Shown here one piece after another: positions 55,801-64,000 of a stretch of DNA of 64,000 nt (positions are counted from its first letter, which is position 1; each line of letters begins with the position of its first letter). The notes under the pieces were generated by a model. It searched no databases and was not told where the DNA came from. It saw nothing but the letters and a program-made list of their open reading frames with translations. The DNA is from Monodelphis domestica. Taxonomy: Eukaryota; Chordata; Mammalia; Didelphimorphia; Didelphidae. Position numbers and translations under genes: made by a program. The stretch covers positions 231,345,372 through 231,409,371 of the forward strand of contig NC_077233.1 of assembly GCF_027887165.1 (NCBI RefSeq). Direction: 5' to 3'.

Positions 55801-56715
55801 TCCAGTCTACCTGTAAGCCAGGGACTCTTAACCTTTCTGTATCAAGGATCCCTTTGGCAGTCTGGTGAAACCTGTGGGACTCTTCTTAGAAAAATGTTTT
55901 TAAAACCATAAAATGAAATTCATAGGAATATAAAAGAAATGATTTTTAAAAACAAGGTCATAGGGGCAACTAGGTAGCTCAGTGGATAAAAAGCCAGGTC
56001 TGAAGATGGGATGTCCTGGGTTCAAATCTGCCCTTAGACACTGAGAATAATAATGTCAAGTCTGCCTGAGTGGGTTCTAGTGAGTATTTAGGGTAGGAGA
56101 ATGAATGAAAGAGCCATAATTTCCTCAGGGTCAGTATTTCCTCTCCAATTCACAGTTTTAGAGAATTTCCTCGGTTATTTTTTTTAATTGTTACTTTTTG
56201 TCTTCATGACAACTCTAAGACAGAAAGGCAATGCCTAAGCAAATGAGGTTAAGTGACTTGCCCATGGTCACACAGCTGGTCTGTGTTAGAGACAGAATTT
56301 GAAGCTAGGTCTTTCTGACTCTGAGGCTAGCTCTCTGTCCATTATAGAACATTCCCTCCCCCACCCAAAAGAAAAAAGAAATAACATTTATAGCCTTGCA
56401 AATGAAAAGGGTAGTAATTATAAGATATATAAATATATGGGTGATGTGCATATGAGAAAGGGCTTAATTTGTCCTCAGTGACTGTAACTGCACTGGCTGG
56501 GTGCCTCCTTGTGACTGGAAGTTTAGTTAGAAGGAAAGTTCTTCTTCTTCTATCCCAGTGGAATGAATGGTTTGATGACAGTCCTCACTATAGCCTCAGA
56601 GCCTGAGATCGGAAGAAGACAAGTTAATGGAAATTTTTCCTTTTATGTTTCAGGGTTCCTGACATTCTGGCCAGGACTGTTGCTTTCTGTCCTTGGGATT
56701 TTGCTGTTCCATTAA
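42489..56715 (+). CDS. GP2: GP2, zymogen granule membrane glycoprotein 2, ten coding exons
   Basis: Ten exons (42489-42564, 44424-44843, 44935-45060, 46983-47197, 50099-50250, 51295-51540, 51640-51802, 52545-52626, 54247-54291, 56654-56715) join to 528 codons plus TAA, close to human GP2. Domains: signal peptide ~1-23; D10C module ~40-164 with [15 protein letters not shown] and [12 protein letters not shown]-like piece ~166-207; ZP module ~218-475; region QHRSE 472-476; external hydrophobic patch VLDLGPI 484-490; GPI tail. It lacks the three EGFs of UMOD. GP2 is the major GPI-anchored protein of pancreatic zymogen granules; it is secreted, forms filaments and binds FimH, and on intestinal M cells it acts as a bacterial receptor. 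The CNNHT sequon (N52) corresponds to human N65, the FimH-binding glycan site. Confidence 0.96.
44424..44843 (+). CDS. GP2: GP2 coding exon 2: D10C module
   Basis: A 420-nt phase 1-1 exon after CTCTATTAG. It encodes [59 protein letters not shown] and [11 protein letters not shown]. It aligns along its length with the 3' half of UMOD exon 2. Confidence 0.96.
44935..45060 (+). CDS. GP2: GP2 coding exon 3: EGF-like segment
   Basis: A 126-nt phase 1-1 exon after CTCTGTAG encoding [21 protein letters not shown] and [11 protein letters not shown]. It is six codons longer than the UMOD counterpart, mostly in a Thr/Glu-rich insert. Confidence 0.92.
45370..45560 (-). repeat. MIR-like core SINE
   Basis: GTGTAGCACTTATAATATT, CTCACAACAACCTTGTGATA, AAATGAAGAAACTGAGGC in MIR reverse order. 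Confidence 0.65.
46741..46801. repeat. (GA)n microsatellite in GP2 intron
   Basis: Thirty uninterrupted GA units, about 180 nt before GP2 coding exon 4. Confidence 0.95.
46983..47197 (+). CDS. GP2: GP2 coding exon 4: ZP-N first half
   Basis: A 215-nt exon after GCTTTTCAG encoding [30 protein letters not shown] and [10 protein letters not shown], ending at GTAGGT in phase 0. Confidence 0.95.
47518..47712 (-). repeat. Marsupial SINE1-type copy
   Basis: CAACCTTATCTTCTGTCTTAA, TCAGTTCCAAGGCAGAAGAG, CTTGCCCAGGGTCATACAGC, CTCCACTGAGCCACC. Confidence 0.85.
48140..48270 (-). mobile_element. L1 3'-end fragment, reverse
   Basis: TTTTCCATAGTTACATGATTC and GCAATTCCACTGGGTTATACA are shared with the other reverse L1 tails. 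Confidence 0.55.
48270..50098. other. GP2 intron interior
   Basis: No exon seen. AT-rich, with an (AT)n run of about 16 units at 49835-49866; otherwise no repeat I can name. Confidence 0.5.
50099..50250 (+). CDS. GP2: GP2 coding exon 5: ZP-N second half
   Basis: A 152-nt exon after CCCTTAAG encoding [21 protein letters not shown] and [15 protein letters not shown]. It is one codon longer than UMOD exon 5, near the FFIIRD strand. Confidence 0.93.
50555..50670. repeat. Dispersed SINE-like fragment in GP2 intron
   Basis: GGCATTTATTAAATGTCTGTC, GGCTAAGTGCTAGAG and TTGAGGAGCTCAGTCTAATGG belong to the family at 23876-23985. Confidence 0.55.
51295..51540 (+). CDS. GP2: GP2 coding exon 6: ZP linker and ZP-C start
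   Basis: A 246-nt exon after CTTCTAG encoding [40 protein letters not shown] and [21 protein letters not shown]. Confidence 0.96.
51640..51802 (+). CDS. GP2: GP2 coding exon 7: ZP-C core
   Basis: A 163-nt exon after CTTCACAG encoding [28 protein letters not shown] and [11 protein letters not shown], ending at GTAAGT. The intron before it is only 99 nt. Confidence 0.96.
52545..52626 (+). CDS. GP2: GP2 coding exon 8: cleavage region and hydrophobic patch
   Basis: An 82-nt exon after CTCTAACAG encoding [11 protein letters not shown] to [11 protein letters not shown], homologous to UMOD exon 8 at the same length and phase. Confidence 0.94.
54247..54291 (+). CDS. GP2: GP2 coding exon 9: stalk before GPI site
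   Basis: A 45-nt exon encoding [16 protein letters not shown]. The acceptor is a tandem TAG-CAG, so the exon may instead start at 54244 and add one Ala. A consensus GTAAGT donor follows, and a (CTTC)n tract begins about 20 nt later. Confidence 0.82.
   Translation, partial: VPHLFLKQMESPGP
54310..54890. repeat. ~580-bp (CTTC)n tract in the last GP2 intron
   Basis: Almost wholly CTTC units with CTGC and CCCT interruptions, starting about 20 nt after the exon 9 donor. The open frames it yields on both strands are low-complexity artefacts. Confidence 0.97.
55190..55435 (+). repeat. Marsupial SINE, 'aacaac' type
   Basis: AGGCAGCTAGATTGCTCAGTGG start, TCCTGGAGTCAGAAAGG, CTCTGCCAAGAAAACCCC, ending ATTGAACAACCAAAAATC. 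A truncated relative precedes it at 55078-55188. Confidence 0.85.
55826..55960 (+). repeat. Dispersed DNA-transposon-like repeat, copy 3
   Basis: GGGACTCTTAACCTTTCTG, GGCAGTCTGGTGAAACCTGTG, TTCTTAGAAAAATGTTTTTA; a single copy of the unit amplified at 39361. Confidence 0.5.
55964..56042 (+). repeat. Truncated marsupial SINE1-type copy
   Basis: GGGGCAACTAGGTAGCTCAGTGG to TCAAATCTGCCCTTAGACAC; the 3' half is missing. Confidence 0.7.
56180..56345 (-). repeat. Marsupial SINE fragment
   Basis: GTGACTTGCCCATGGTCACAC and GAATTTGAAGCTAGGTCTTTC in reverse SINE order, within the last GP2 intron. Confidence 0.6.
56654..56715 (+). CDS. GP2: GP2 terminal coding exon: GPI-signal hydrophobic tail
   Basis: A 62-nt coding segment after TATGTTTCAG reading [13 protein letters not shown] to ILLFH and TAA, a strongly hydrophobic C-terminus typical of GPI signals. 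AATAAA occurs at 57396-57401 and 57572-57577 as candidate polyadenylation signals. Confidence 0.92.
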
Positions 56716-57395
56716 TCTAGCTGGGTATCATATTCTTGCCTCTAGAATATATCAGATGAAGCTCACTCATCCTGGACATTGCCGTTTAATTCTTCAAAGG
56801 ACATAGAGAAGATGGTTTGAAAATAGTAATCAAATAGGGACAAGTAGGTAGTATCTCTTATAAAATTAGCAGAAGTAGTCAGGGCTTTTATCTTCTTTCA
56901 CTTTCAATAGAAGAACTTTCAACTAGGGACTTCCTATATCTGTTGTGGTCTTTGCCTCCTCATTTAGCAGTATGGCAGAACCTGTAAGGAGGAACCTTTG
57001 GGTGCCTGCCATGGTATAGAGTTTGTGTGCTGGACCAGGGTTTTTAGCTCTAACTGATCCTGAATCCAGGAATGACACAAAGATCCTCTGATGAAAGGGC
57101 TTGACTCCAGTAGAGGGGGAGGTGAGCTGACTTATTTACTGGGGCTAATTGGTTATGAATATATGATCTAAAGGTGAACTAGGGGGGCAGTTCCCTATGA
57201 TGCACCCCCATCTATGTTACACTATGAAATGAACTCAGACTTAAGTGTTAAGATGAAGTAGAGTAGAGCTGAGGAGGCCAATGAATCACTTCCTACTTCC
57301 AAATGCTTGCCATTACCCCTGATTCTGGGTAATGAGACTATAGTGTAATAAGCAACTACCAATGTGGAATCCAGCCTGGTTATAGGGAAAACATT

Positions 57396-57577
57396 AATAA
57401 ACATCCCTCAAGCATATGACCCAGGTGGCCTGAATGGACATGTTCATTACTCACAGACCCCAAAATGAGGGAAAGCAGAGGAAGTCAAATGTAGTAATTA
57501 TTTGAAGCTCCCAGACTTGATTTTTCACTGTGTGACCTTGTATAATGGGTAAAAGATGAAATGACTAAGGAAATAAA
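57396..57577 (+). terminator. GP2: Candidate GP2 polyadenylation signals
   Basis: AATAAA motifs at 57396-57401 and 57572-57577 lie 680-860 nt after the GP2 stop in sequence without obvious SINEs. Which one is used cannot be told here. Confidence 0.35.
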
Positions 57578-57599
57578 AGTTTGATCTTCCTGAGTATAT

Positions 57600-59900
57600 T
57601 GATTTATCGAGCAGTGCTTGTCAAATGCCTAACAAATCGGGACCAGGTCCCTTCCTCAGCTTAGACCTGGACCCTGAATACAGGGGGAGACTGACTTTTA
57701 TACATTAAAAACAATTCAAATAAGTCCAGTTAATTGAAAGTAAACAATAATAACCCATAAGGCAATCTGATTTCTAAGTGGGTGAAAGATAAGAGATTTT
57801 TCAAGTTGGGAAGGGCAAGTGAATAGGTACAATTCCCTGAATTCAGAACAAAGAGGGGTCCCACTCCCTATAAATGTCTGTATACAACCAAAGGAACATG
57901 GAAACCATGCTTAATTGATCAGTATAGGACCAGTTTTCAGATAAAGCATATAGGTTACATACATTTATGTACATTTATGAGAAAATTCCTTACAGCAATC
58001 TTAGGTTCTGACTGTGTTTCTGGTCACCATAACCCAAGTCCTTTGTTAAGGGACTCTAAACAGCAGGAACAGGTGGTCCAGTTGCCCAGCCACACAGGGT
58101 TAGATTTAAACAATGCAATAAGGTTTTCTCCCTTTTCCCACAATTGAATAAACTTTTCTCACAGGACAGAATTTGGACTAGGTTCATAATTGAATAGAAT
58201 AGCTCCAGAAATGAGTCACAAGATGGAGTCAGTATGGTTCACTCAGTTCCCATAATTAACACTTGCTGTCCCAATACTCTCAATTCCTTCATTTGGGCAA
58301 ATCTTTTATTTTCTCTTAGTCTTAGTTTCCCTATCTATAAAATAAGGTCATGAAGCTAATTGATTATAAGAACTATTCCTGCTCTAGATTCTGTTACATA
58401 TACTATATCCTGAGTGTTCTATTCTACCAAGAATTTTCCTGATACCAAGAAAGGTTGATACACACCAATGTGAGACTCCTGAACACAAACCCCATTTCTC
58501 TGATGGAAGGAGATATCTGAAATTAGTTGCTAAAAAAATGAGATCTAATGATGGTGGAGAGTGAGGTGGACAAGAATGACTATCGTATCACCTCTTGTTC
58601 CCACATGATTCTAATAAGAATATTAAGAATACATATTTACATAGTACTTTAAGGTTCACAGAGTGCATTGTGGATATTCATTTGAATCTTGAAATAGCCT
58701 TGCTAGTTATTTAATGCATGTGTAATGATTTCTGTTTTATAGATGAAGGAAGTGAGGCTCAGGGATCATACAGCTGGTAGTAAGACTACAACTAGAAACT
58801 CTTCTTTTAACTCCAAATTCAGTACTCTTCTAACCATATTACCCTGCTTTAAGAGAAGAATTGGCTGGAGTAGTATCTTTTTTGATGCTGGTTTATATCC
58901 TTCCACAGGAAAATGATTCTCTGATAGGCAGTTAAATGGTACAGTGGGTAGAAAGTAGGATTTGGAGTCAGGAAGATCTGAGTTCAAATCCTGCCTTGGA
59001 TATTTAACTGACTGTTGACTGTGGGTGTCCCTTAACCTCTGTTTGTCTCAATTTCCTGATCTGTAAAATGAAATAATAATAGCATCTATCTCCCTGAATA
59101 TGCTAGTTATTACTATTAAATTCACATCTTTCCTCCAAAGAAGATGAGGGACTAAAAGCTTTCATTACCAATAGGTATATGACTTTAGCTAGGCAAGCGA
59201 TTTTCTTCATTTTTGCTTCAATTTCCTCTGTAAATTTTGGATAATGTCTCCTGTGCCTACCTTACAACACTGTTGAAAAGATCAAATGAGAAAATTCATA
59301 TGAAAGGGCTTTGAAAAGGTATAAAGCATTCCACAAATACAATGTATTATTATTATTATTTCTCCCACAATAGAATTGTTGCAGGAGGCCATCAGCTCCT
59401 CTTACAAAAGATGAATGCCATAGCTATAGCATGATGGGTAGAATGCCTCCAACCAATCTATTCATTATTGTTATCAGAGTTTTATTTTTAATAAAGCTAA
59501 TAATAATAATGGTTTCTAGTAATGATACCGTGAATTCAGTTCCTTTTAAATTTTTGCATGTATAACAGAATTTAAAACAGAAAGAGGCTTTTAAAATCTT
59601 CTAGTTTAATGCTCTCATCTTGTAGATAAGGAAACTGAGATTCAGATTAAATGATTTATCCAAGGTCACATAGAATGAAAATTCAAATCCAGTCATTTAG
59701 AATCCAATTCTACTATATTCTATCTACCTCCTCCGCCTTTCCTTTTAACTTTTTGCACTGACATTTAGAAGGGGAATTTTCTTTTAGACAACTTGGAATT
59801 TCCAAAGTGAAAGCTTGAAGAAAATAGATGAAAAACTGGCCTTCTTGGACTTAAAGTGTGCTCTTTCCTACTCTGCCATGGGAACTCACCTCTGCCAGTC
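57600..59900. other. Gene-free sequence downstream of GP2
   Basis: No exon recognised on either strand. SINE fragments occur near 58650-58830 and 58925-59100; the rest is AT-rich and unassigned. Confidence 0.5.
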
Positions 59901-59904
59901 TTTT

Positions 59905-60500
59905 AAAAAATTATTTTTTTAATTAATAAATTTAGAATCTTTTTCCATGATTACATAATTCATGTTCTTTCCCTCTCCCCTCCCAGAGATAAGGAGCAAT
60001 TCCACTGGGTTTTACATGTTTCATTGTTCAGAACCTATTTCCCTATTATTGACATTTGCACCAGGGTGATCATTTAAAGTCAACATCCCCAATCATATAC
60101 CCATCAACACATGTGATCAAGCAGTTGTTTTTCTTCTGTGTTTCTACTCCCACAGTTCTTTCTCTGGCTGTGGATAGTGTTCTTTCTCATAAGTCCCTCA
60201 GGATAGTCTTGGGTCATTGCATTGTTGTTAGTAGAGAAGTCCATTACATTCGATTGAACCACAGTGTATCAGTCTCTGTGTACAATGCTCTCCTGGTTCT
60301 GCTCCTTTTGCTCTGCATCACTTCCTGGAGGTCATTAGAGTTCACATGGAATTCCTCCAGTTCATTATTCCTTTCAGCACAGTATTCTTCCACCAGTCTT
60401 AATTGGACAAATTCCTGGCAGTTTGAGGATGAGTCCAAAGTGGTGTTATCTGCTCTCTCAATGCCACCTGCTGGCTTGCATTGGAAAGATTCTTCCCTAG
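59905..60500 (-). mobile_element. L1 3'-end fragment, reverse (longest copy)
   Basis: TTTCCATGATTACATAATTC, CAATTCCACTGGGTTTTACAT, CAACATCCCCAATCATATACC, TGTGGATAGTGTTCTTTCTC, CATTACATTCGATTGAACCAC and GTTCTGCTCCTTTTGCTCTG form the conserved order also seen in shorter copies. The open frame across it is not a gene. Confidence 0.7.
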
Positions 60501-63500
60501 ACATGATAGACAGGTTTCCTTTCTATGATGCACAACATAATCATAGACTCATAAAATTGTCAAGCTGGAAAAGACTTCAGGCATCATATAATATACAATC
60601 TCTCATTATGATGTAGGGAAACTGAGATTCAGAAAAATGGATTCACTCATTCACGGTAACACAGAGTGGTAGAGAATAATAGCTCACATTTATTTTGTAT
60701 TTTATAGTTTACAAAGCATTTTCCTTCTAATGGCCCTTTGAGGTAGGAATTTTAATATTGGTATCCTCATTTTTCAGATGAAGAAAACCCAGATCACATG
60801 CCTTTCTTTTTAATTATGTTTTTCCACATTACATGTCAATATAATCTTTAATCATCATTTCCTGACATTTTGCAAGCCATAGTCTCTCCTGCTCTCCTCT
60901 TCTCTCTCCCCAAGATGACAAGTGACATTCTGATATATGTGATATCATGCAATATATATTTCTTTGTTTGTTCTTCTGACTTTCAGTTCAGTGATTTTCA
61001 TACTATCCTGACTCTCTGAGACACAGGCTCTAGGATTTTGAGGACTTTTAGCCCAACACCTTCATTTTTCTGATGAGGAAACTGAGGCTCAGAGATGTTA
61101 AGATTGCACAGTATCACATAGCTAATAATTTTATGAGTCAGAATTTGATACCCTCAATTTGTCCTGCTTCATTCTCCTAAACCATCAGGCTAAAAGAGCA
61201 TTGTTTTCCTTGGAGTAGCAGAGTAAATCTGAGATATTTAGTCTAAAAACCATCTCTGTCAATCATAAAATCTGACACCAAAAATTGAACATACTTCAAG
61301 AATCTGATTCACTAGAGGGATCCTATTATTCCCACTATCCAGATAAGGCAATTGAGGTCCAAAGAGAGGAAATGATGATCTCAATGCCTGGAATACTGCC
61401 TTTATGTTCAGGGCTTTTCCCATTGTACCAGAGCTTGGGTTTGAAATGTTTCTCCCACAATGAAATTATATTACAGAAGTCTGACAGCCTTCCTCTTACA
61501 AAAGATGAATGAATATCATGGCCACAGCATGGATGCTAGCAGGTCTTCTGCAAATCATTTTCAGGGTCCAGAAAAATCTCCCTTTAGTATCTTTCCAGAG
61601 GATAAAGGATAATACTTATGTATATAAATGGTTCCCTTGGGCTCCCAGGCATGCTTAGGTGAAGAGCCCTTCCAACTGTTTGAAGCTGAGAAAATCCCAT
61701 CTACCCCCCCCACCCATGTCCCAACAATAATAGCAGCAACAACCAATAATAGTAAGAATCAACAACTATGATATGTAAACTGTTGAAATTGTAACCAGGA
61801 AGAGACAGGCTCAAATCCTGTCTTAGAAAGTTATTAGCTATGTGTGCCTAGGGTGCCAGTTACTTAACCACATCCACCCCCCCCCCCAAGGTCTCAGTTT
61901 CTTCAGCTTCAAAATGAGGGGGTTGGACTAAATTAGATGACCTCTAAGGTCCCTTCCAGCTCTAGAACTGATTTAATATGATGGTTCTGAAGTATATCCC
62001 TCAACTAGTGTTTCCAGCACCAGGGATAGCTCCTTTATTTTGAAGGCAGCTGCTGCTATGGTGCCCAGACCTCTCCCTTCATCCTTTTAGTGTTTGTTTA
62101 TGGGAAACAAGAACATACTTTTATTGATTCTAGGGAAATCATTCTAAAAGACCATTCCATAGGGAAACATTCTAAAATACAGAACACTTTTATTGATTCT
62201 AGGCTGGAAGGAAGATTAAAGGTCATGTAGGACAATACTCTAATTTGGCAGTTGAGGAAATACATCTGAAGAGTCAAAGGACTTACTCAAGGTTACCCAG
62301 ATAGTGATTGACCTGTATTCAAACTATGATTCTCTGACTAAATCCAACTCTCTTTCTACTGTATCAAGCCTGTCTGTTTTCCCAGTACTAAATATTGAAA
62401 TCTGAAGTATAAGCTTAAAGGTCATAGTTATTCTCTAAATATCTCTCTCTAAAGGGGAATTATAATAATAGTACCTGCTCTGATTTCTATAGGATGTAAA
62501 GATTTACAAACCACTGTCCTCATGACACTCCTGTAAGAGAGGCAGCATAATTTTTATTAACCCTTTTTGCACATAATACTGAGGCTGACATATACTCAGT
62601 GATTTGCTTCAGGTCAAACAGCTGATAAAAAGCAGACATAGGAACTGAACCCAGGTCCCCTAACTCCAGATCCTGTGGGTTTTTTCTACTTAATACTATA
62701 ATGCCTCCAGACAGTTTACTTCTCCTTCTTTTTGATGCTTTACTGATTTTGTATTTTACTGATTTATATGGATGTTCCTTTTTCTCCTCCTTTAAGAAAA
62801 GAAATACCCCAAATTTCATCTTTGAATAGCCTTTATAATATTGTTATCTTTAATTCATTTAGTATTATCCTACCTCAGACACATTCTAGCTGTGTTCTCA
62901 GCAAATTATATAACCCCTCTTTACCTAAGTTACTGCATATGTAAAATGGGGATAATTTATAGCACCTGCCTCCTACAGCTGTTTTGGAGGTAGCATTCAA
63001 ATTCAGTTCTTTCTGACTCCACATCTATGCATATTCTATCCATTGCACCTAGAGGACCTTTCATTTTTTCTTTACAAAAAAATCCACTTAGATAAATCAG
63101 AGATCATATTTCTAATTTTTAAAATGAGGAAATTTGTTTCTGGCATCATGATATAATGGGGAGTGCAATGAATTGGTAATGAGCGCATGGACTCTAAAAC
63201 AGGTTCGCTCACCAGCTAATTGTACAATTTTGGACAAATAAATTTACCCATCTGGGTTTCAGTTTTGTTCATCTGAATGATGAAGGGTAGGTTTAGAGGA
63301 TCTCTTAGGTCTTTCCCAGATCTCACTTCTAGGATTCTGTGATTATATAACTTGCATAGGCACTCAATTAATGGCAAAAGCAGGACTAGTATGTGCTTTC
63401 TGCCACTCAGTTCCAGGTTACTCATGAATGAACTAAGACGGGGAAAGGGTTCCCCAAGACCCCCTAGTAGACTCCTAGTTTACAATTACTAACTTCAACT

Positions 63501-63895
63501 AAGTTACTGTGCAGTAACTGCTCAGCAATGGTCTGGCAGTAGAGGGCACTGTGGGAACATGCCCACACAAAACGTAGCTTAAATAATGTGCCTCTTCTAG
63601 AATTCACGCCCCAGTTGCTATCCTAAAGTATACTCCTCTACTCTATTTAGTGACAGAAAGCCATACAATTTAGAAGAAAAGATTCCAACTTTCTGATGAA
63701 GAACTTGGTGGTGATTAATATGTCATGGTAATAAAAAAATTATAATTCTCAAATCCAAAGAATTTTTCCTTTTACTTTCTTGTACCTTTCTTGTACCCCT
63801 TCCTTCTACTCTTCTTATTTTCTTTCCTAAAGTGAGTTCCCAAATACTCTTGAGTGACAGAAAACTACACAACTTGGGCAGAAATCCTTTTTAAG
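60500..63895. other. Gene-free distal segment
   Basis: Another old L1-like piece lies at about 60810-60975, with MIR-like SINE fragments near 60680, 61040, 62270 and 63140-63340. No supported coding sequence. Confidence 0.5.
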
Positions 63896-63898
63896 TTT

Positions 63899-64000
63899 CT
63901 TCCTTCCTTCCTTCCTTCCTTCCTTCCTTCCTTCCTTCCTTCCTTCCTTCCTTCCTTCCTTCCTTCCTTCCTTCCTTCCTTCCTTCCTTCCTTCCTTCCT
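63899..64000. repeat. (CTTC)n tract running off the window
   Basis: At least 25 uninterrupted CTTC units; the end is not visible. Confidence 0.97.

Noticed and set aside
60056-60616. 186-codon open frame in the distal segment
   Set aside because: Lies in a reverse-oriented L1 3'-end fragment whose motifs recur at 26775 and 48140.
1-64000. CRISPR arrays, bacterial operons or tRNA/rRNA genes
   Set aside because: Sequence is a spliced vertebrate locus; tRNA-like boxes occur only inside tRNA-derived SINEs.

Overview
The window is vertebrate nuclear DNA, almost certainly from a marsupial and most likely a didelphid opossum such as Monodelphis. Coding sequence is split into short exons with GT/AG splice sites. 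The background is AT-rich and packed with the tRNA-derived SINEs typical of marsupials, MIR-like SINEs, broken L1 copies and many simple repeats. A short hAT element closely resembling the SPIN family, which is known from opossum, points to a didelphid. The species call is an inference from repeats.

Three genes lie head to tail on the + strand. (1) About 3.6-13.7 kb: the last four coding exons of PDILT, the testis-specific protein disulfide isomerase-like protein. They cover the C-terminal thioredoxin-like a' domain with an atypical S-x-x-C site and a KEEL ER-retention tail; the upstream exons are outside the window. (2) 17.8-35.9 kb: a complete UMOD (uromodulin) coding region in ten exons, 638 codons plus stop. 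(3) 42.5-56.7 kb: a complete GP2 (zymogen-granule glycoprotein 2) coding region in ten exons, 528 codons plus stop. All reading phases join without a break. The order and orientation PDILT-UMOD-GP2 match, as I recall it, the human 16p12.3 locus.

UMOD and GP2 are tandem paralogues. They share the order signal peptide, D10C (D8C) module, small Cys-rich EGF-like piece, ZP-N/ZP-C module, cleavage region, external hydrophobic patch and GPI-anchor tail. Corresponding 3' exons have the same length (246, 163, 82 and 62 nt). GP2 lacks the three N-terminal EGF modules that UMOD carries in its 777-nt exon. Both families form secreted ZP filaments carrying glycans that bind type 1 fimbriae, UMOD in kidney thick ascending limb and GP2 in pancreas and gut.

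The rest is non-coding. 1-3571 and the PDILT introns hold SINEs, a probable solo LTR nested in a SINE, and L1 pieces. 13.8-17.2 kb holds an L1 ORF2 relic followed by the putative UMOD promoter, with a TATA box and an HNF1-like site. 35.9-42.4 kb is the UMOD-GP2 spacer with the SPIN-like element, a long (CT)n tract and a six-unit 30-nt tandem repeat. 56.7-64 kb is gene-free repeat-rich DNA ending inside a (CTTC)n tract. I see no RNA gene, CRISPR array or intact mobile element. I do not see a wholly new system; the notable points are transposon-gene junctions and lineage-specific changes in the three genes.
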